Of a stretch of DNA of 64,000 nucleotides, positions 52,801 through 64,000 are shown piece by piece. The notes under the pieces were generated by a model, which had not been told where the DNA came from, ran no database searches, and saw nothing but the letters and a program-made list of their open reading frames with translations. The position numbers and the translations under genes were made by a program. This DNA comes from Algoriphagus sp. NG3 (GTDB taxonomy: Bacteria; Bacteroidota; Bacteroidia; Cytophagales; Cyclobacteriaceae), in contig NZ_CP139421.1 of the NCBI RefSeq assembly GCF_034119865.1, positions 3,817,001 to 3,881,000 on the forward strand, written 5' to 3'. Position 1 is the stretch's first letter. Every line of letters begins with the position of its first letter.

Positions 52801-55800
52801 TCAACACACCTGCAGTCAAGGCTGTCACTCTTTCATCATCCTGATCGCTTACTACCTCAGCGTTGGAAGCAATGCCTTCTACGCTTGCTATGTTCAAAAT
52901 ACTGCCGTTATCCACATCTGCCTGGGTCACAGTATAAGTTGTATTTCTAGTGACCGTACTCTCAGGAGCCAATGTTCCTACATTTTCTGTGAAACCTGTC
53001 AAATCATCAGTAATAATGACATTATCAATGGTCAGGTTACCCACATTTGTTACCGTCAAAGTATACGTAATCACCTCGCCTGGATTCTCATATATTTTAG
53101 GTGAAGCAGTTTTCTGAATCTCAATTCCCGGAGTACCCCGTCGGAATACCGTGACATCATCAGTATCTGTTAAACCATCTTCCACAGATGTATTTCCGCT
53201 GACAGTAGCAGTATTTATCATCCTTCCACCATCTACATCTTCTTGTATGATGGTATAAGTAGGCGAATAAGTCACCGTCTCTCCCGGTGCCAAAGGACCA
53301 AAGCTTTCCTCTAGGGAAAGTTTGTCATCCACTAGATTTAGATCAGTCAACGTCAGATTACCTGTATTGGTCACCACCAAAGTGTAGGTAATGGCATCCC
53401 CAGGTTCATCAAAAATTCTTGGTGAAGCCGTTTTATTCAAATCAATAGCTCCACTTTGCAGAGCAATCACCTCTACCGAATCCTCATCAGTCACTTCAGG
53501 GCCTGATGGAGGGGTTCCTGTGGCGTTTGCATCATTGATCACAGCCCCATTATCCACATCAGACTGCTGTACTGTGTAAGTAGTCGTGAAGGTAACTACC
53601 TCCTCTGGTGCCAAGGTCGGAACTGTCTCTTCCATACCTGTGAGTGGATCGGTAACGATCACATTGCTCAAGGTCACATTCCCTGTGTTGGTCACTGTGA
53701 CCGTATAGGAAATCACATCGCCTGCTGCATTGTATGTTGCCACATCAGCTACTTTCTCAAGTAGTATAGCCGGGCTTTGTTCTGCAATTACCGTCACATC
53801 ATCTTCGTCAGATACAGTGGCAGGATTTGGAGAATTCCCTGTTACACTTGCGGTATTGTCAATTTGACCGTTGTCCACATCAGCTTGCGTTACCGTATAG
53901 CGGCTGGTCAAGGTATAGCTTTCACCCGGTGCCATGAATGGATAGCTCTCATCCAGATTCACCAGAGGATCCATCACATTTACATCTGTCAGGGTTACAT
54001 TTCCGGTATTCGTGATGATTACGGTGTATCTGACAACATCCCCTTCTTCATTGTAAGTGGAGACATTGGCAGATTTGGTCAGCTGTATCTCACCCTCCTG
54101 AATGGCATCGACGGTAACCTCATCGCTGTCTTCCACAGTATCGTTATTTGGATCCAGAGCCGTCACACTTGCGGTGTTGTCGATCTGCCCATTGTCCACA
54201 TCGTCTTGAGTGACAGTGTAAGGGAATTCTTTCGAGAGGCTTTCGCCAGGCGCCAAAGTATTGATAGGCTCGTCAGCTCCTGTCAATGGGTCGGTGACTT
54301 TCAAGGTATTTAGCGTGACATTGCCTGTATTGGTGATGGTCACGGTATAGAGAATTACCTCGCCTTCCTGCGAATAAGTAGTCTTATCAGCTTCTTTCAC
54401 CAGTTCGATTTCTGGATTTTGCGAAGCGTCCACTATCACAGTGTCTTCGTCTTCGACTAGTTCACCAGCTGGAGTTTCGCCTGTTGCTGAAGCGGTATTT
54501 TGTACCTGACCGGCATCGATATCATCCTGATTTACCGCATAGACAGCTGTGTAAGTTCTGCTTTCTCCCGGTGCCAAAGACTGAACAGTTTCGGTCAACC
54601 CGGTCAGAGGATCTTCTACTTCCACATTGGTCAACGTCACATTACCTGTATTTTCCACCACAATGGTATAAATGATATCATCTCCCACAGACCCATAAGT
54701 ATCAACATCCAAGGATTTGGTCACAGTGATTTCACCATTTTGAATGGCTGTCACCAGTTCATTGTCAGAGTCAGTGATCGTTCTATCCGCAGGGGAAGTA
54801 CCTGAAGCATTCGCCGTGTTTGGAAGTTGGCCGTTGTCCAGATCTAGTTGCGTAATAGTATAAGTAGTGGTGAAAGTCTGAACTTCAGCAGGCTCCAAGC
54901 TTGGAATTACCGTGCTGAAAGCGGTAAGCGGATCAGTCACCTCGACCTCCGTCAATGTCACATTGCCTGTGTTAGACACGGTCAGCGTGTAGGTAATCAC
55001 ATCACCTACAACCTCGTAAGTTTCCACATCAGCTTCCTTGGTCAGCTCAATAGCAGCAGACCTTCTTGCCAGCACAACTGCGTTATCCGTATCTGTCACA
55101 GTTCTTCCCGGAGGTGTAATCCCGGTCGCTATAGCTTGATTTACAATTAATCCGGCATCTACATCTGCCTGAGTGGCGGTATAAGAAACGGTATAAACCT
55201 CTGAAGCTCCTGGAGACAATGTAAGTGCTCCTCCATTATCAAATCCAGTGAGCGGATCCGTCACTTCCACATTTGTCAAGGTGACATTACCTGTATTGGT
55301 CACCGTCAAGGTATAGTCTATTACTTCCCCTGAAGCGTTGTAAGTTCTTTGGAGTGGTACTTTATTAATAGAAATAGAACCAGATCGTCTAGACAATACT
55401 CTTGCATTATCAGTATCTGTCACTGTTCGATTAGCCGGGGTCAGGCCAGTTGCCGTTGCTTCGTTAAGAACCAAACCTATATCCACATCATCCTGATCTA
55501 CAGTATAACTAGTGACCGTGGAAACACTTTCTCCGGGAGCCATAGTCCCCACATCCCAAGTGAGCCCGGTAAGTGGATCGGTAACTTCTACATCAGACAA
55601 GGTAACATTACCCTCATTGGTCACTGTGATGGTGTATGTCAACTCATCCCCAGCCGCATCAAAGGTCAGTTGATTTGCTTTCTTATCAATACCAATAGCT
55701 CCTGAGCGTAGTCCCAGAACTCTGGCATTATCACTGTCAATTACTACGGCATTATCCGGATCAGTTCCAGAAACAGTAGCTGTGTTGACAATGAACCCTT

Positions 55801-58800
55801 GGTCTATATCTGCTTGGATCGCAGTGTAAGTCACTGTGATGACAGCACTTTGATTAGGAGCTAAAGTCCCTACATTTTCATCGGTAGAAGTAAGTGGATC
55901 GGAAATAGTCACATCAGTCAATGTTTCATTCCCGATATTCGTTACCCTGAGTGTATAAGTGATCACATCACCCACTTCATCAAAAGTCAAAGGAGAGGCA
56001 GATTTGGTGATTTCTATAGCAGGTGCTCCAATCACAAAAATCCTCGCATTGTCGGTATCTTCCACCACTTCACCATCAGGAGTTACTCCTGTAGCAGTAG
56101 CTGTATTTACCAGATTAGTGTTATCAACATCTTGTTGTGTCAAAGTATAAGTAGTAGTAAATACCTGACTTTCTCCCGGCACTAAAGCCCCTATACTTTC
56201 ATCAAAATTGGTCAATGGATCAGATACTTCTACATCTTCCAAGGTCACGTTGCCGACATTGGTTACTACAATAGTGTAAGTAATCACCTCACCGGCTTCA
56301 TTGAAGAATTTAGGATTTGAAGTTTTGGTTACTTCAATTGCACCGATTTGCAATGCCCGTATCTGCTCATTGTCGGTATCCTCCACCTGTTCACCATCGG
56401 GAGTCACTGCGGTGGCTGTGGCAATATTAGTCACTGAACCAGCATCCACTTCAGCCTGGCTAACGGCATAGGTGGTCTGGAATTGCTGTGATTCACCAGG
56501 CAATAAGGTAGGAACAGTTTCTGTCAGACCAGTCAATGGATCTGTCACCTGCACATCTGTCAAAGTGATATTTCCAGTGTTAGTGACTACCAGAGTATAC
56601 GTGATTTGCTGCTCTGCTGAAGTATAGATTTTTGGTGAAGCCGATTTCGTGATTTCAATCGTCCCAATCTGATTTGCGGTAGAGGTAATCTCATCCGTAT
56701 CAGTCACCTGATTACCATCAGGATCATTACCTACTACGGTAGCGGAGTTTACAATAGCTCCGCTGTCCATATCCGCCTGAGTGACGGTATAGCTGGTTTG
56801 GCCATCTTTGGATTGATTAGGTTCAAATGTCCCTGCGTTGTAAGTAAGTCCTGTCAACGGATCGGTCACCACTACGTCCGTCACAGTCACATTCCCTGTA
56901 TTGGTCACTGTCAGCGTGTAGTTGATCAATTCACCTGTCTGACTATAGGTGGACTTGGCTGTAGTCTTGTCAATCTCAATTGCTGAAAGTTGAATGGCAT
57001 CAATTATCACCTCATCTTCCTCAGTCACTAAACTGCCCTGCGAAGAAGTTCCAGTAACAGTAGCCACATTGGTGATAGACCCGTTATCAATATCAGCCTG
57101 CGTGGCAGTATAAGATTCAGTGAGGCTATAGCTTTCCATTGGAACAAGGCTACCTATATCGGTATCCATACCTGTTAAAGGATCCGTTACAGACACCTCA
57201 TTCAATCTCACATTACCTGTATTGATTACAACCAATGTATAGGTTATTATTTCACCAACTTCTTCATAACTGCTGACATCTGCCTGTTTTTGTATAGCAA
57301 TCTCAGGATTTTGGATGGCCAGAACCACTGCCTCATCCTCATCATGGACCATCGTACTATCCGCAGTATATCCAGCTACAGTTGCCACATTGACTACTTG
57401 ACCATTTTCCACATCTTCCTGAGTCACTTGGTATCGAACTGATACCATTTGCACTTCTGAAGGATCCAGTGAACCTATACTTCTATTTAAGGTGGTCAAA
57501 GGATCATAAAGCCTAACATCCTCAAGTGTGATATTTCCGGTGTTTTCTACTTTAAGAATGTAAATAATCAGATCACCTACTTCATCATAAGTCTGGGGAA
57601 TTGCAGTTTTGGTCAGTTCAATATCCGGCACCTGACTTCCCAGAATGGCCACTTCATCCTGATCCTGCACAGATGCGCCATCAGGACTTTTGCCTTCTGC
57701 CTCTGCCAGATTATAAATAGATCCAGTATCCAAATCCTCTTGTGTCACTTGATAAGTTTCAGTGAAGGTTCGGCTTTCCCCCGGATTCAAAACGGGCATA
57801 CTTGTGCTGAGATCAGTCAGGTTATCAACGGCTTCCAGCTCTGTCAGTGTCACATTACCTGTGTTAGTAACCACGATGGTGTAGGTGATCATTTCCCCTG
57901 CAGTTGAGTAAGAAGATTTATCTGCAGATTTTATGAGTTCTATCCCCGGATTTAGCTCGACCACGACCCTTGCAGAATCCTCATCGGATACAGTGAAACC
58001 ATTCGGGGAAGAGGCAGTCACAGTCGCGGTATTTACGATCTCACCTTTGTCCAAATCTGCTTGGGTGACGGTATAAGATTCTGTAATTGACAAAACGTCA
58101 TTATGTACCAGTGAGGCAAAATCATACACCAATCCCGTGAGTGGATCCAAAATCTCGCCATCTTTTAAAACAACATTTCCTGTATTTTCTACAAGAATAG
58201 TATAAGTGATCACTTCACCTACCGCACTGCAGGTTTCCCGATCCGCGGTTTTGGTCAGTGTAATTTCAGCGTTTTGATTTGCCGTTACCAACGCATTGTC
58301 CTCATCTTGAACTGAAAGACCAGTAGGGGTTTTTGCGGTAGCCGTAGCAGTATTGACCACTTGTCCATCGTCCAAGTCTGATTGGGTGATAGTGTATGAA
58401 GTGGTGAATTCTTCACTTTCAGCCGGTGCAAACGTTGGAATAACAGTGCTGAACTGTGCGAGCGGGTCGATAACTTCGACATTGGTCAAGGTTACGTTGC
58501 CGGTGTTAGTTACAAATAAGGTGTAGTTGATTACATCATCTACCTGACTATAAGTCTGCACATCCGCATCCTTGGTAATAGAAACAGAAGCTGATCTTCT
58601 TGCCAAAACGATGGCGTTGTCCGTATCATTTATAGTTCGGTTTGCCGGAGTAAGACCGGATACAGAAGCTACATTGACAATAGTGCCCCTGTCCACATCT
58701 TCCTGGGTTACCGTATAGGAAACAGTGTAAGTCTCCGTTTCTGACGGCTCCATACCGGTGATTTCAGTTTCAAAACCAGTCAACGGATCTGTAACCACCA

Positions 58801-61800
58801 CATCAGTCAGTGTCACATTCCCTGTGTTGGTGACGATGATTTCATAGTCAATTACTTCGCCGGCCTGGCTGTAAGTTCTCTGAAGCGGGGATTTATCAAT
58901 AAATATAGCCCCGGATCTTCTTGCCAGCACTCCGGCATCGTCCTGATCTGCCACGATATTTCCAGAAGGTGTGTAGCCTGTGGCGGTAGCGGTATTCACT
59001 ACCAAACCGGCATTGACATCTTCCTGATCCACCACATATGAGGTCACCGTAGAAACATTTGCTCCCGGAGCCATATCCCCAACTTCCCAAGTGAGTCCTG
59101 TCAAAGGATCAGTCACTTCCACATCTGTCAAGGTCACATTGCCTTCGTTGCTCACGGTAATGGTATAAACCAGCTCATTACCTGCCTCATCAAACGTGAG
59201 CTGATTAGCCGTTTTCACTACCCCTATAGCACCTGCCCGTAATCCATGCACCTGTGCATCATCGGAATCTTCAACTGTTCCATCATCCGGATCTAGCCCG
59301 GTGACGATAGCTGTATTGGTAATAAAGCCCTGATCCAGGTCATCCTGGGTAACCACGTAAGTTGAGGTCACCGTTTTACTTTCCTCAGGATCCAAAACCC
59401 CATTGTCAACGAGCTGATTGGTACTGGTGAGCGGATCGACAACAGTCACATCGGTCAAGGTCACATTACCGAGATTGGTAACCACCAGCGTATAAGTAAT
59501 TGTCTCACCTGCCTCATCAAAGGTCAGCGGATCCGCAGTTTTGTCGATTTCTATTGCCGGGGTGCCTACTACGTAGACCCGGGCATTGTCAGTATCTGAT
59601 ACAGTTTCATCTGTGGTAGTCACCCCTGTGGCCGTTGCCGTGTTTACCAAATTGGTATTGTCCACATCAGCCTGAGTGAGGGTGTAATGGGTAGTAAATG
59701 TCTGGGTTTCGCTTGGTTCCATGGTTCCTATCAACTCATCGAAGTCGGTCAATGGATCGATCACTTCCACCTCATCCAAAGTTACGTTACCGGTGTTCGC
59801 CACCTCTATGGTATAAGTAATGACTTCTCCAGCAGCATCAAAAAACTTAGGATTTGAAGTTTTCTTGACTTCAATGGAACCACTTTGCTGAGCGATGATC
59901 ACCTCATCATCGGCATCAGAGACATCTTCCCCCCGCATGGTCTGGCCTGCAGCAGTAGCTGTGTTCGGAACACTTCCAGCATCAAGATCAGCCTGGGTAG
60001 TAGTATAGGTAGTGGTAAACACTTCTATTTGCCCGGGAATCATCACATCAACCATCTCATCCAGACCTGTGAGTGGATCAATTACTGCTACATTTTCCAA
60101 CGTAAGGTTACCGGTGTTCTCTACCGTAATCGTATAGGTAATTTCCGTATCAGGATCACTGAAGGCTTTTGGATTTGCTGTTTTAGTGATCTCAATATCC
60201 CCGTTTTGTAGTGCATTGATCAATTCTTCATCTGTATCGTTTACCGGCTCTCCATTTGGATCGACTCCATTTGCTGCTGCGGCATTTGAAACGGAGCCGT
60301 TGTCTATATCTTCCTGCGTTATAGTTAGTGTGGTCGTGTAAGTAGCACTTTCGTCTGGAGCCAAATTACCCACAGCTTCATCCAAGCCTGTCAACGGATC
60401 TGTTACCACGACATCTGCCAAAGTCACATTTCCGGTATTGGTCACGATAATAGTATATGTCACGACTTCTCCTACAGAGGAATAGGTCTGTTGATCAGCG
60501 AATTTGTCAATATCAATCTGAGCCAGAACCAGAGGCGTAGGCACTACGATATCCGTATTATTACTCGGATCAGGATCATCTGTATCACTACCAGCCACCG
60601 CTTGATTGGTATAATCTGATCCTGTGCCTCCCTCCAATACCACCGCGATGATCTCCAAAGATTCGCTATGGTCAACTTCCAAATTCCCAACTGTCCAAAT
60701 ACCCATCCCCGAATCATAACTCCCCGCAGAAGCGGTGCTGCTGCTATAGCTATATAAAGGAGAAAGCTGATCCTGAACCACCACACTCTCCGCTACATTA
60801 GGCCCTGCATTGGAGACGGTAATAATAAAGACTACCTCGGAGCCTATATCCGGAGCGGAATTGTTCACGGTTTTCACTACCGAAACATCTGCTAAATTTA
60901 CCGGAGCAGGGATTGCCTCGTCCTCATTATTGTCCAAATCAGGGTCATCCATATCCGAGACAACCATTGCCATATTGGCATAATTTCCAGATGGCGACAC
61001 TGTTGCGGTGATTTCTAAGGAAACAGACTCTCCTTCTGGAAGGCTGCCAATGCCCCACTCTCCCGAGGCCGGATCGTAAGCACCCGCACCATTGTCGGAA
61101 CTATAGGTATATCCATTAGGAAGCTGATCCGTAACCAATACATTTTCAGCACCACTTGGACCATTATTAGTGACAGTCAAGGTAAATACTACCTCATCTC
61201 CTACGTTTGGAGTTGGCTGATCCACCTCTTTCACAATGGCGATATCTGCCTGTGCCACCGGTTCAGGAGTGACTTCGTCCTGATTGTTATCCATATCAGG
61301 ATCATCTGTATCCGAACTGGCAATGGCACTATTGGTATATTCTCCAGCTGACAATACTGTAGCTGTAATTTCTAGGCTGACAGATTCTCCACTTTCCAAA
61401 GTCCCTATTGTCCAAATGCCTGAAATAGGATCATAAGTCCCGCCTCCATTGTCAGATATATATTGATATCCATCAGGAAGCTGATCCGTAACAACCACGT
61501 TCTCTGATGTGCTTGACCCATTGTTGGTGACAGAAATTGTGAACACAGCATCTTCACCGATAAGCGGTGTAGGGTTACTTACTTCCTTCGTCAAAGCAAG
61601 ATCTGCCTGAATAATTGGCACCGGAGTGACCTCATCCTCATTATTTGAGGCGTCAGGATCATCAGTATCTGAGGTAGTAGTGCCCACATTGGTATAACCA
61701 CCGGTTGAGAGTACTGTGGCCGTGATTTCCAAACTGACAGTCTCGCCATTGGCCATGGAACCAATAGTCCAAATCCCTGAACCAGGATCATAGGCTCCTT

Positions 61801-63499
61801 CGCCGGTATCAGATATATATGAAAAACCACTTGGTAACTGATCCGATACGGTTACGTTTTCAGCATCACTCGGCCCATTGTTGCTAACGCTTAGCGTAAA
61901 AACCACCTCCTCACCCACTAGAGGCATGTAATTATCTATCTCTTTGGTCATGGCAAGGTCTGCTTCAACTAAGTCTGTGGAAGGGTCAGCATTATCCGTA
62001 TTGTTGGTAGGATCAGGATCATCGGAGTGCGTATTCCCTGTCGCTACGTTATTATATCCACCCTCATCAAGCAGTGTAGCCGTTAACTCCATCGTTTGGG
62101 ACTCTCCCACTGCCATATCCCCTATATTCCAAACCCCAAAAGAAGGATCGTAAGTACCTCTGGTCGCCGTGTAGGAGTTATAGGCATAGCCAGAAGGCAA
62201 AAGATCCTTAACTATGACATATTTTGCTGAATCAGGACCGAAATTCTCCACTTCTATCGTAAAGACAACTTGATCACCTGAAAATGCAGTAGAGGGAAAA
62301 ACTGATTTATCTACAGCTATATCTGCTACAGGCACCGGTTGGATGTCCCCGCAATCAATGACTGAATCTGTTTCCTCAGAATCTCCGATCATTTCCAGCT
62401 TGATGTCATCTACAAATAAATCATTACCGTTGTCATCGGCGATAGCGTTCCGTATGGCAAAGGCCAAAAGCAATCCATCAGGATCAGTGTTTGGACAATC
62501 AATAGGAACAGTAAATGTCCAACTCAACTCAACCCAAACATTAGATTGCCACCCACTCGCATCATAATAATTTATCACCTCAGATACCCCTACAAGATCT
62601 TCTGTAGCAATATTTTGCACTTCGAATCTTATCCCTGCATTTGATGAATTATTACCTAATACAAAGGCGGTAAACTTGTAATTTTTACCAGGCTGCAAGT
62701 AGGCTTCCCTTCTATAAAACTGATTTTGAACCCTACCCCCGTTGATCGCCAGTACAGCTCCATTGTCGGGATCTCCGTTAGGTTTGGAAGGTGGATTTAT
62801 ATCCCACCAGGCCCAATTAGGTACTGGCTGAGGTATCCCATCATAGATATTTGCAGGATTGATTATAGCATAATACCCATTATCGATCATATTGGAATTT
62901 TGCTCCTCAGACCCATTATAACTGGCATTTGGAAAAATCTGGGCATATTTATAAAACTTGCTTCCATGCGAAAAGGTATTCGGTAGACTTTCATCCTTTC
63001 CGGATTGGGGAACGTAAGGAGAGCTGAGGCGTAAAGTTGTATTGCCAAAATCATCGAAAAATACGATTTCTCCTTCGAGATCCTCCGATCCTGTGGAAGC
63101 ATTTAGTATTTGGAAGTTGGCATTGCTTATGGAATCATATCCGGTCAGAATGGTTCGTGCCTCCCGTACACCGGTAGGCACATGATATCCTCCACCGCCT
63201 ATATTATCCCCCACCTGTTTACTTCCTGCAGGAAGCAAAGCTGTAGCCTCCACCCTGAAGGCATCTTCAATACGCTTTCTATTTAAAGAAATAGGAAAAA
63301 CTGCCTTATTCCCAAGAATAGGAGTTGGGTCATGGAAAAACTCATTGTTTACCAAATCAGTAGGCAGATAAAAACCATGTTGATTTGCAGATAAATCAAA
63401 CTTTATTGCTTTAAATTCTTTCGTAGTAGGACTGCTATAAGCATTAAACAAACCAACAAAAATCAAAAGCAATAATGCCAGGCATCTATGATATTTCAT
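43892..63499 (-). CDS. Giant T9SS-secreted DUF11/DUF7507 repeat adhesin-like protein (6,535 residues)
   Basis: A single uninterrupted frame of 6,535 codons. A signal peptide ([17 protein letters not shown]) is followed by a unique region with a carbohydrate-binding-like sandwich (residues about 200-375). Five DUF11 repeats lie at about 390-985 ([17 protein letters not shown] type). About 47 DUF7507-type repeats of about 107 residues follow at 994-6030 ([34 protein letters not shown]). An SdrD-B-like module with DLNGDGS-type calcium loops lies at about 6030-6310. A sixth DUF11 repeat and a C-terminal domain ([21 protein letters not shown]...NRYG) of T9SS type B sorting close the protein. It is highly acidic. 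Size and C-terminus recall SprB of Flavobacterium, a mobile gliding adhesin. Surface adhesion or matrix function is inferred. Confidence 0.93.
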   Translation of the reverse strand: MKYHRCLALLLLIFVGLFNAYSSPTTKEFKAIKFDLSANQHGFYLPTDLVNNEFFHDPTPILGNKAVFPISLNRKRIEDAFRVEATALLPAGSKQVGDNIGGGGYHVPTGVREARTILTGYDSISNANFQILNASTGSEDLEGEIVFFDDFGNTTLRLSSPYVPQSGKDESLPNTFSHGSKFYKYAQIFPNASYNGSEEQNSNMIDNGYYAIINPANIYDGIPQPVPNWAWWDINPPSKPNGDPDNGAVLAINGGRVQNQFYRREAYLQPGKNYKFTAFVLGNNSSNAGIRFEVQNIATEDLVGVSEVINYYDASGWQSNVWVELSWTFTVPIDCPNTDPDGLLLAFAIRNAIADDNGNDLFVDDIKLEMIGDSEETDSVIDCGDIQPVPVADIAVDKSVFPSTAFSGDQVVFTIEVENFGPDSAKYVIVKDLLPSGYAYNSYTATRGTYDPSFGVWNIGDMAVGESQTMELTATLLDEGGYNNVATGNTHSDDPDPTNNTDNADPSTDLVEADLAMTKEIDNYMPLVGEEVVFTLSVSNNGPSDAENVTVSDQLPSGFSYISDTGEGAYDPGSGIWTIGSMANGETVSLEITATVLSTGGYTNVGTTTSDTDDPDASNNEDEVTPVPIIQADLALTKEVSNPTPLIGEDAVFTISVTNNGSSTSENVVVTDQLPDGYQYISDNGGGTYDPISGIWTIGTLESGESVSLEITATVLSAGEYTNSAIASSDTDDPDMDNNQDEVTPEPVAQADIAIVKEVDQPTPNVGDEVVFTLTVTNNGPSGAENVLVTDQLPNGYTYSSDNGAGAYDPASGEWGIGSLPEGESVSLEITATVSPSGNYANMAMVVSDMDDPDLDNNEDEAIPAPVNLADVSVVKTVNNSAPDIGSEVVFIITVSNAGPNVAESVVVQDQLSPLYSYSSSTASAGSYDSGMGIWTVGNLEVDHSESLEIIAVVLEGGTGSDYTNQAVAGSDTDDPDPSNNTDIVVPTPLVLAQIDIDKFADQQTYSSVGEVVTYTIIVTNTGNVTLADVVVTDPLTGLDEAVGNLAPDESATYTTTLTITQEDIDNGSVSNAAAANGVDPNGEPVNDTDEELINALQNGDIEITKTANPKAFSDPDTEITYTITVENTGNLTLENVAVIDPLTGLDEMVDVMIPGQIEVFTTTYTTTQADLDAGSVPNTATAAGQTMRGEDVSDADDEVIIAQQSGSIEVKKTSNPKFFDAAGEVITYTIEVANTGNVTLDEVEVIDPLTDFDELIGTMEPSETQTFTTHYTLTQADVDNTNLVNTATATGVTTTDETVSDTDNARVYVVGTPAIEIDKTADPLTFDEAGETITYTLVVTNLGNVTLTDVTVVDPLTSTNQLVDNGVLDPEESKTVTSTYVVTQDDLDQGFITNTAIVTGLDPDDGTVEDSDDAQVHGLRAGAIGVVKTANQLTFDEAGNELVYTITVSNEGNVTLTDVEVTDPLTGLTWEVGDMAPGANVSTVTSYVVDQEDVNAGLVVNTATATGYTPSGNIVADQDDAGVLARRSGAIFIDKSPLQRTYSQAGEVIDYEIIVTNTGNVTLTDVVVTDPLTGFETEITGMEPSETETYTVSYTVTQEDVDRGTIVNVASVSGLTPANRTINDTDNAIVLARRSASVSITKDADVQTYSQVDDVINYTLFVTNTGNVTLTNVEVIDPLAQFSTVIPTFAPAESEEFTTSYTITQSDLDDGQVVNTATATAKTPTGLSVQDEDNALVTANQNAEITLTKTADRETCSAVGEVITYTILVENTGNVVLKDGEILDPLTGLVYDFASLVHNDVLSITESYTVTQADLDKGEIVNTATVTASSPNGFTVSDEDSARVVVELNPGIELIKSADKSSYSTAGEMITYTIVVTNTGNVTLTELEAVDNLTDLSTSMPVLNPGESRTFTETYQVTQEDLDTGSIYNLAEAEGKSPDGASVQDQDEVAILGSQVPDIELTKTAIPQTYDEVGDLIIYILKVENTGNITLEDVRLYDPLTTLNRSIGSLDPSEVQMVSVRYQVTQEDVENGQVVNVATVAGYTADSTMVHDEDEAVVLAIQNPEIAIQKQADVSSYEEVGEIITYTLVVINTGNVRLNEVSVTDPLTGMDTDIGSLVPMESYSLTESYTATQADIDNGSITNVATVTGTSSQGSLVTEEDEVIIDAIQLSAIEIDKTTAKSTYSQTGELINYTLTVTNTGNVTVTDVVVTDPLTGLTYNAGTFEPNQSKDGQTSYTVTQADMDSGAIVNSATVVGNDPDGNQVTDTDEITSTANQIGTIEITKSASPKIYTSAEQQITYTLVVTNTGNITLTDVQVTDPLTGLTETVPTLLPGESQQFQTTYAVSQAEVDAGSVTNIATATAVTPDGEQVEDTDNEQIRALQIGAIEVTKTSNPKFFNEAGEVITYTIVVTNVGNVTLEDVEVSDPLTNFDESIGALVPGESQVFTTTYTLTQQDVDNTNLVNTATATGVTPDGEVVEDTDNARIFVIGAPAIEITKSASPLTFDEVGDVITYTLRVTNIGNETLTDVTISDPLTSTDENVGTLAPNQSAVITVTYTAIQADIDQGFIVNTATVSGTDPDNAVVIDSDNARVLGLRSGAIGIDKKANQLTFDAAGDELTYTITVTNEGNVTLSDVEVTDPLTGLTWDVGTMAPGESVSTVTSYTVDQDDVDIGLVLNEATATGLTPANRTVTDTDNARVLSRRSGSISINKVPLQRTYNASGEVIDYTLTVTNTGNVTLTNVEVTDPLTGFDNGGALTLSPGASEVYTVSYTATQADVDAGLIVNQAIATGITPPGRTVTDTDNAVVLARRSAAIELTKEADVETYEVVGDVITYTLTVSNTGNVTLTEVEVTDPLTAFSTVIPSLEPAEVQTFTTTYTITQLDLDNGQLPNTANASGTSPADRTITDSDNELVTAIQNGEITVTKSLDVDTYGSVGDDIIYTIVVENTGNVTLTNVEVEDPLTGLTETVQSLAPGESRTYTAVYAVNQDDIDAGQVQNTASATGETPAGELVEDEDTVIVDASQNPEIELVKEADKTTYSQEGEVILYTVTITNTGNVTLNTLKVTDPLTGADEPINTLAPGESLSKEFPYTVTQDDVDNGQIDNTASVTALDPNNDTVEDSDEVTVDAIQEGEIQLTKSANVSTYNEEGDVVRYTVIITNTGNVTLTDVNVMDPLVNLDESYPFMAPGESYTLTSRYTVTQADVDNGQIDNTASVTGNSPNPATVSDEDDVTVIAEQSPAILLEKVADVATYNAAGDVISYTVTVTNTGNVTLSNVIVTDPLTGMEETVPTLAPEEVVTFTTTYTVQQSDVDNGAVINDANATGTPPSGPEVTDEDSVEVIALQSGAIDLNKTASPRIFDEPGDAITYTLVVTNTGNLTLTDLNLVDDKLSLEESFGPLAPGETVTYSPTYTIIQEDVDGGRMINTATVSGNTSVEDGLTDTDDVTVFRRGTPGIEIQKTASPKIYENPGEVITYTLTVTNVGNLTIDNVIITDDLTGFTENVGTLAPESTVTRNTTYTVTQADVDNGSILNIASVEGIASNAEVVSDQDDERVTALTAGVLTIDKTPSPRLYREAGDQITYTIIIQNSGNVTLSNVEVTDPLTGMDVIVGDLAPGESRTYIEVYTIEQEDVDAGLVRNIATATGTTPKGRDLNVTDNAVVLALRNGDVAIQKTADVATYNAAGDVIPYTIVVTNTGNVTLTDINVTDPQTSLDQNVGVLASGESATLTTTYTITQSDVDAASFENIATVTGVAPTGRIVDDLDNEVVAAILDGNIDIEKVSDISTYDAVGQIATYTITVTNTGNVTLSNVLVKDPRTGLDEIVPTLATGASVTYTTIHEITQDDLDNGQYINAAATRGTTPQNVNVVDLDTARINAIQEPSIVLEKTADVESFDEAGDVIEYMVVVTNDGNVSLDNVTVTDPKTGSSRDFGTLAPEETATITVSYTVTQDDVDKGSVENIAYVNGETPDGGEVEDEDELIIDGIMTPSIVIEKTTSASTYVEAGDVIPYTLVVANTGNVTLNNVSVEDPLTGYSEDLGTLVPAESVTVTTAYTVTQQDVDNGEVINIATATGTDPEGVDTDDTDGTVTPATQAPGLSVDKEANVNEYDEAGDVIPYTIVVTNTGNVTLTDVNGRDDLTGLTRNFGTMAPRESVTVTTSYTVTQADVDSGVIVNFATATGTDPDGNPTDGGDGAEVDGIKEPSIQVQKATNATTYSEAGAEIKYGIEVTNTGNVTLADVTVEDPLTGLDDNVGTLAPGESATIITSYTVTQNDVDSGSITNVATAMGTDPDGGESKDEDEVVIDGTQSPSIRVVKAADQTTYDEAGAVINYTLVVTNSGNVTLTGVTIEDPLTGLDETVGTGTLVPGESATVTTPYTITQQDVDNGEVANTGTASGTDTNDNEITDEDEVIITADQRGEIEIDKSSDVTSYDSPGDIITYTLIVTNTGNVTLSDVTVEDPLTGLDQNIGTLAPAEVITLTESYTVTQTQIDAGQVENTATVEGLTPNDNTVTDEDDVTVLALQAAAIEVKKTAVPRIYDVEGDVITYTIVVTNTGNVTLSGVTLEDPLTGYSENIGTMVPGEELTFTTAYIIVQQDLENGNVLNEVMVEGTTPDSSTVEDEDDVRVFADGEPGIEILKTATPLTYDEAGETISYELIVSNVGNLELYDVEITDPQVIATPIEIPSLAVGESATYTLTRDVTQADIDNGFFTNSASVTAQDINDNQVTDVDNATVVARRAAGLEITKSASPNLFDAAGDVITYTLTLTNTGNVTITDVHVVDPLTGLDAVIPTLEPGQSLDRTTTLTVTQEQMNEGRIVNNATAEGITPSGRVLTDNDRAVVLGRRNGEITVEKTANTTGYSNEGDVLSYSIVVANTGNVTLTDVIVEDPLTGMEEEIAALAPDESQAFTTYYTVTQADVDSGEVLNTVTASGDTPINRRVTDTDDALVEGIKAPSLEVVKTADETEYDAVGDVIPYTIVVTNTGNVTLTNVTVDDDLTGFSNYEGTLEPGESVTITTSYTVTQEDLDAGSITNIASATGTDPDGGETDGGDDAIIDGVQNPEIDIEKSTDVASYYEVGDVIPFTLVITNTGNVTLTGVTVIDPLTGYTENLGGLAPEESITATTSYTITQADVDNGMISNTATATGNDPNGESVIDEDTVDVIGLAELNLTVDKIADVATYAAAGDVIPYTIVVTNTGNVTLTNVTVEDPLTGLAENVGTLAPDETATVTTSYTVTQEDVDNGEVTNIATATGTDPDGGETDGTDTNVVPGTDDPSLTVDKVADVATYAAAGDVITYTIVVTNTGNETLTNVTVEDPLTGLAENVGTLAPDETATVTTSYTVTQEDVDNGEVVNVATATGTDPDGGTTDGTDTNVVPGTDDPNLTVDKVADVATYSEAGDVITYIIVVTNTGNETLTNVTVEDPLTGLAENVGTLAPDETATVTTSYTVTQEDVDNGEVTNIATATGTDPDGGETDGTDTNVVPGTDDPSLTVDKVADVATYSEAGDVITYIIVVTNTGNETLTNVTVEDPLTGLAENVGTLAPDETATVTTSYTVTQEDVDNGEVVNVATATGTDPDGGTTDGTDTNVVPGTDDPNLTVDKVADVATYSEAGDVITYIIVVTNTGNVTLTNVTVEDPLTGLAENVGTLAPDETATVTTSYTVTQEDVDNGEVTNIATATGTDPDGGETDGTDTNVVPGTDDPSLTVDKVADVATYAAAGDVITYTIVVTNTGNETLTNVTVEDPLTGLAENVGTLAPGETATVTTSYTVTQQDVDNGEVTNIATATGTDPEGGETDGTDTNVVPGTDDPNLTVDKVADVATYSEAGDVITYIIVVTNTGNETLTNVLVTDPLTGMIESIPTLQPDESLTYNTYYTVNEEDVINGSVTNIASAIGTDPDGEKVEESDDAIVVVSGNPSIEIVKEANKQAVVLVDEVITYILTVTNTGNVPLEDVLITDPLTGFETTIADLDVGESVFFETTYTVTSDDIAAGEPIVNVAFVTAPDPTGGDDLVDEDDAITELVCDGETLVTGLISTVPDGGPIPNVPVILLPSAGSVGDTLLVLTNGAGRYVFRDVAVGDYTIQVWDANLIARGYRPIDAETVAISVEPCVYEPVDFRYAQKGDDDVSPLISGYVWYDLNGDAIQNEWYDADGDGQVTLNQITPGVPINIFNWEWFDLNGDGSYEGPENEGELNKAGFGNPAGQNISIKGPDGYEAMATVGYFGNWKHVLPQADPYGEYEVTLVTDPIFDAHGLQLGGSGLVKVLPDEGGRLTDLEELNKLVCEVTTDIVQVGTVSQDNQSNFDFDYGLRCFLVDDEVNLAVEKTSFGVEIYEGDELEYEVELRNIGDTDATEVILIDDLPANVTYLSSEIVTNDSDAEVNITTSGNRVTLSIPLLVAEAEVVIRIKVKAGDPGVITNVVEVSSEEADVDDSDNQDSDVNEILPFHIPNVITPTKQDGDNDTFEIRGLGKFVSNNIVIFNRYGDHVFEAENYQNDWDAPGQVAGTYFYILNTVDKDGNKHEYKGWIQVIKD
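45410..60525 (-). repeat. Array of about 47 DUF7507-type coding repeats (mean period about 321 bp)
   Basis: I counted 47 units by the recurring block [34 protein letters not shown]. The first starts near 60525 ([14 protein letters not shown]) and the last near 45745 ([11 protein letters not shown]). The distance divided by 46 gives a mean unit of about 321 bp, or 107 codons. Divergence between most units is high, but four positions (units 3, 14, 23 and 34) share a peculiar linker ending in G-x-P, hinting at longer duplicated blocks. Confidence 0.8.
45930..47986 (-). repeat. Near-identical 321-bp tandem repeats (units 40-46)
   Basis: The block GTTGCTACATCGGCAA recurs at 46023, 46344, 46665, 46986, 47307, 47628 and 47949, every interval being exactly 321 bases. 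Units begin alternately NLTVDK and SLTVDK. A rarer sequence (GTCGGTGGTG) occurs at 46739 and 47381, 642 bases apart, showing that a two-unit segment was duplicated. The last unit diverges halfway. Confidence 0.9.
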
Positions 63500-63545
63500 G
63501 TTTCAGGGTATATTTCTCTCAATAAACTATTTTTTCAAAATCCGA

Positions 63546-63561
63546 TATCCACTAGTGGATA
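63546..63561. promoter_or_regulatory. Perfect 16-bp palindrome upstream of the giant adhesin gene
   Basis: TATCCACT-AGTGGATA lies 46 bases upstream of the ATG at 63499. Its position suits an operator or promoter element of the adhesin gene. The form TATCC-N6-GGATA is reminiscent of HipB-type sites but differs in spacing from the E. coli site (N8) and from the sites at 29318-29453. Confidence 0.45.
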
Positions 63562-63576
63562 CCAGACCATTCTAGA

Positions 63577-63942
63577 TTAATCGATATCGCACCTACACTT
63601 TAGCACCAATTCCGGTGATTTTCGTCCCAATAGTTTTCCTATCCGGTATTCCAGTAAATTTATTGCAGTGGTCTTCTGGTCAGAATGGCTGGATTCAGCT
63701 GGCTTTCTAACTGTATAGATATTTTTCCCGTAAAAACCGGAAATAACAATAAATACTCCAAGGACTGATCTAAAATCGGCTGATAAAGATCTTCCATCTT
63801 TCCCTCCACATGGAAAAGACTTTACGAAATCAAATTCTCCCCTCTGGCTTTTTGGCGTTTGCATAAAAAAGCACCCATCGTCAAAAACCTTAAAAAGGAG
63901 TCTTAAAAAAGAAAAGGCATTATTACTTAAATATTTCGCCAT
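63577..63942 (-). CDS. Doubtful small open reading frame
   Basis: A 121-codon frame from ATG at 63942 to the stop at 63577, upstream of the adhesin gene on the same strand. The translation (MAKYLSNNAFSFLRLLFKVF ... NLLEYRIGKLLGRKSPELVLKC) has no signal peptide, membrane segment or motif that I recognise. Five cysteines and an even codon pattern make it less typical than its neighbours. It could be a chance frame in a long leader or upstream region. Nothing else is visible in 63500-64000 apart from the palindrome. Confidence 0.28.
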   Translation of the reverse strand: MAKYLSNNAFSFLRLLFKVFDDGCFFMQTPKSQRGEFDFVKSFPCGGKDGRSLSADFRSVLGVFIVISGFYGKNIYTVRKPAESSHSDQKTTAINLLEYRIGKLLGRKSPELVLKCRCDID

Positions 63943-64000
63943 ATACTGATCTTAAAAATTATAAATAAAGCAACAAGTCTCTCAAACTTTAAAATGCTAT

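Noticed and set aside
50867..54313. Long plus-strand open frames (for example 50867-51352 and 53777-54313) opposite the giant adhesin gene
   Set aside because: They arise from the repeated codon pattern of the minus-strand gene, recur in many units, are rich in Cys, His and Ile, and match no family.
43892..63499. Reading the giant frame as an assembly artefact of fused genes
   Set aside because: The frame is uninterrupted for 6,535 codons, domain order is sensible from signal peptide to sorting domain, and repeats keep a 107-codon period; only the exact number of near-identical units is uncertain.

Overview
The window looks like a chromosomal segment of a Bacteroidota bacterium, most like the Cytophagales (Cyclobacteriaceae/Algoriphagus type). 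This rests on a SusC/SusD pair, a giant surface protein ending in a type IX secretion (type B, CHU_C-like) sorting domain, a SpoIIM/DUF4129/DUF4350/MoxR/DUF58 cluster, PVC-type cytochrome lipoproteins, many lipoprotein signals and a general lack of Shine-Dalgarno sequences. No rRNA, tRNA, CRISPR array, insertion sequence or prophage gene was recognised.

Region 1 (1-22.2 kb) is a carbohydrate-use locus. A SusC/SusD outer-membrane importer (10.5-15.2 kb) is flanked by two c-type-cytochrome-bearing PVC-type dehydrogenase lipoproteins, a DUF1080 (3-keto-glycoside hydrolase/lyase type) lipoprotein, a Gfo/Idh/MocA oxidoreductase, two TIM-barrel sugar isomerases, a metal-binding cupin, a DUF4432 aldose-epimerase-like protein and two DUF1593 nucleoside-hydrolase-like proteins. 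susC and the second cytochrome gene diverge from a 308-base regulatory region with paired helical-phase half-sites. I infer that the import, oxidation, hydrolysis and isomerisation steps act on one unidentified sugar or glycoside. A small HopJ-family gene lies at the end of the region.

Region 2 (22.2-29.1 kb) is a tightly overlapping six-gene operon (SpoIIM, membrane protein, DUF4129, DUF4350, MoxR AAA+ ATPase, DUF58) divergent from an RDD membrane protein. Region 3 (29.1-31.0 kb) is a three-gene HipB/HipS/HipT-like toxin-antitoxin module. It is preceded by three operator-like palindromes exactly 60 bp apart and by a decayed HigA-like antitoxin. Region 4 (31.0-39.4 kb) holds small accessory genes: DUF1801 and YdeI-like proteins, three GNAT acetyltransferases, DUF3050, an AraC-type regulator with an SDR enzyme, a GH130-like glycosidase, a GAF protein and an arylamine N-acetyltransferase.

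Region 5 (39.4-43.7 kb) has an Rrf2 regulator with an iron-sulfur-type cysteine cluster, divergent from a TonB-dependent receptor, plus a TauE/SafE exporter. Region 6 (43.9-63.5 kb) is one 6,535-residue ORF. It encodes a secreted adhesin-like protein with 5 DUF11 repeats, about 47 DUF7507-type repeats of about 107 residues (seven of them near-identical 321-bp copies) and a C-terminal T9SS sorting domain.

Start codons were moved to an internal ATG wherever the longest frame began with TTG or GTG, or ran far into a neighbour. Family names come from reading motifs, not from database searches.
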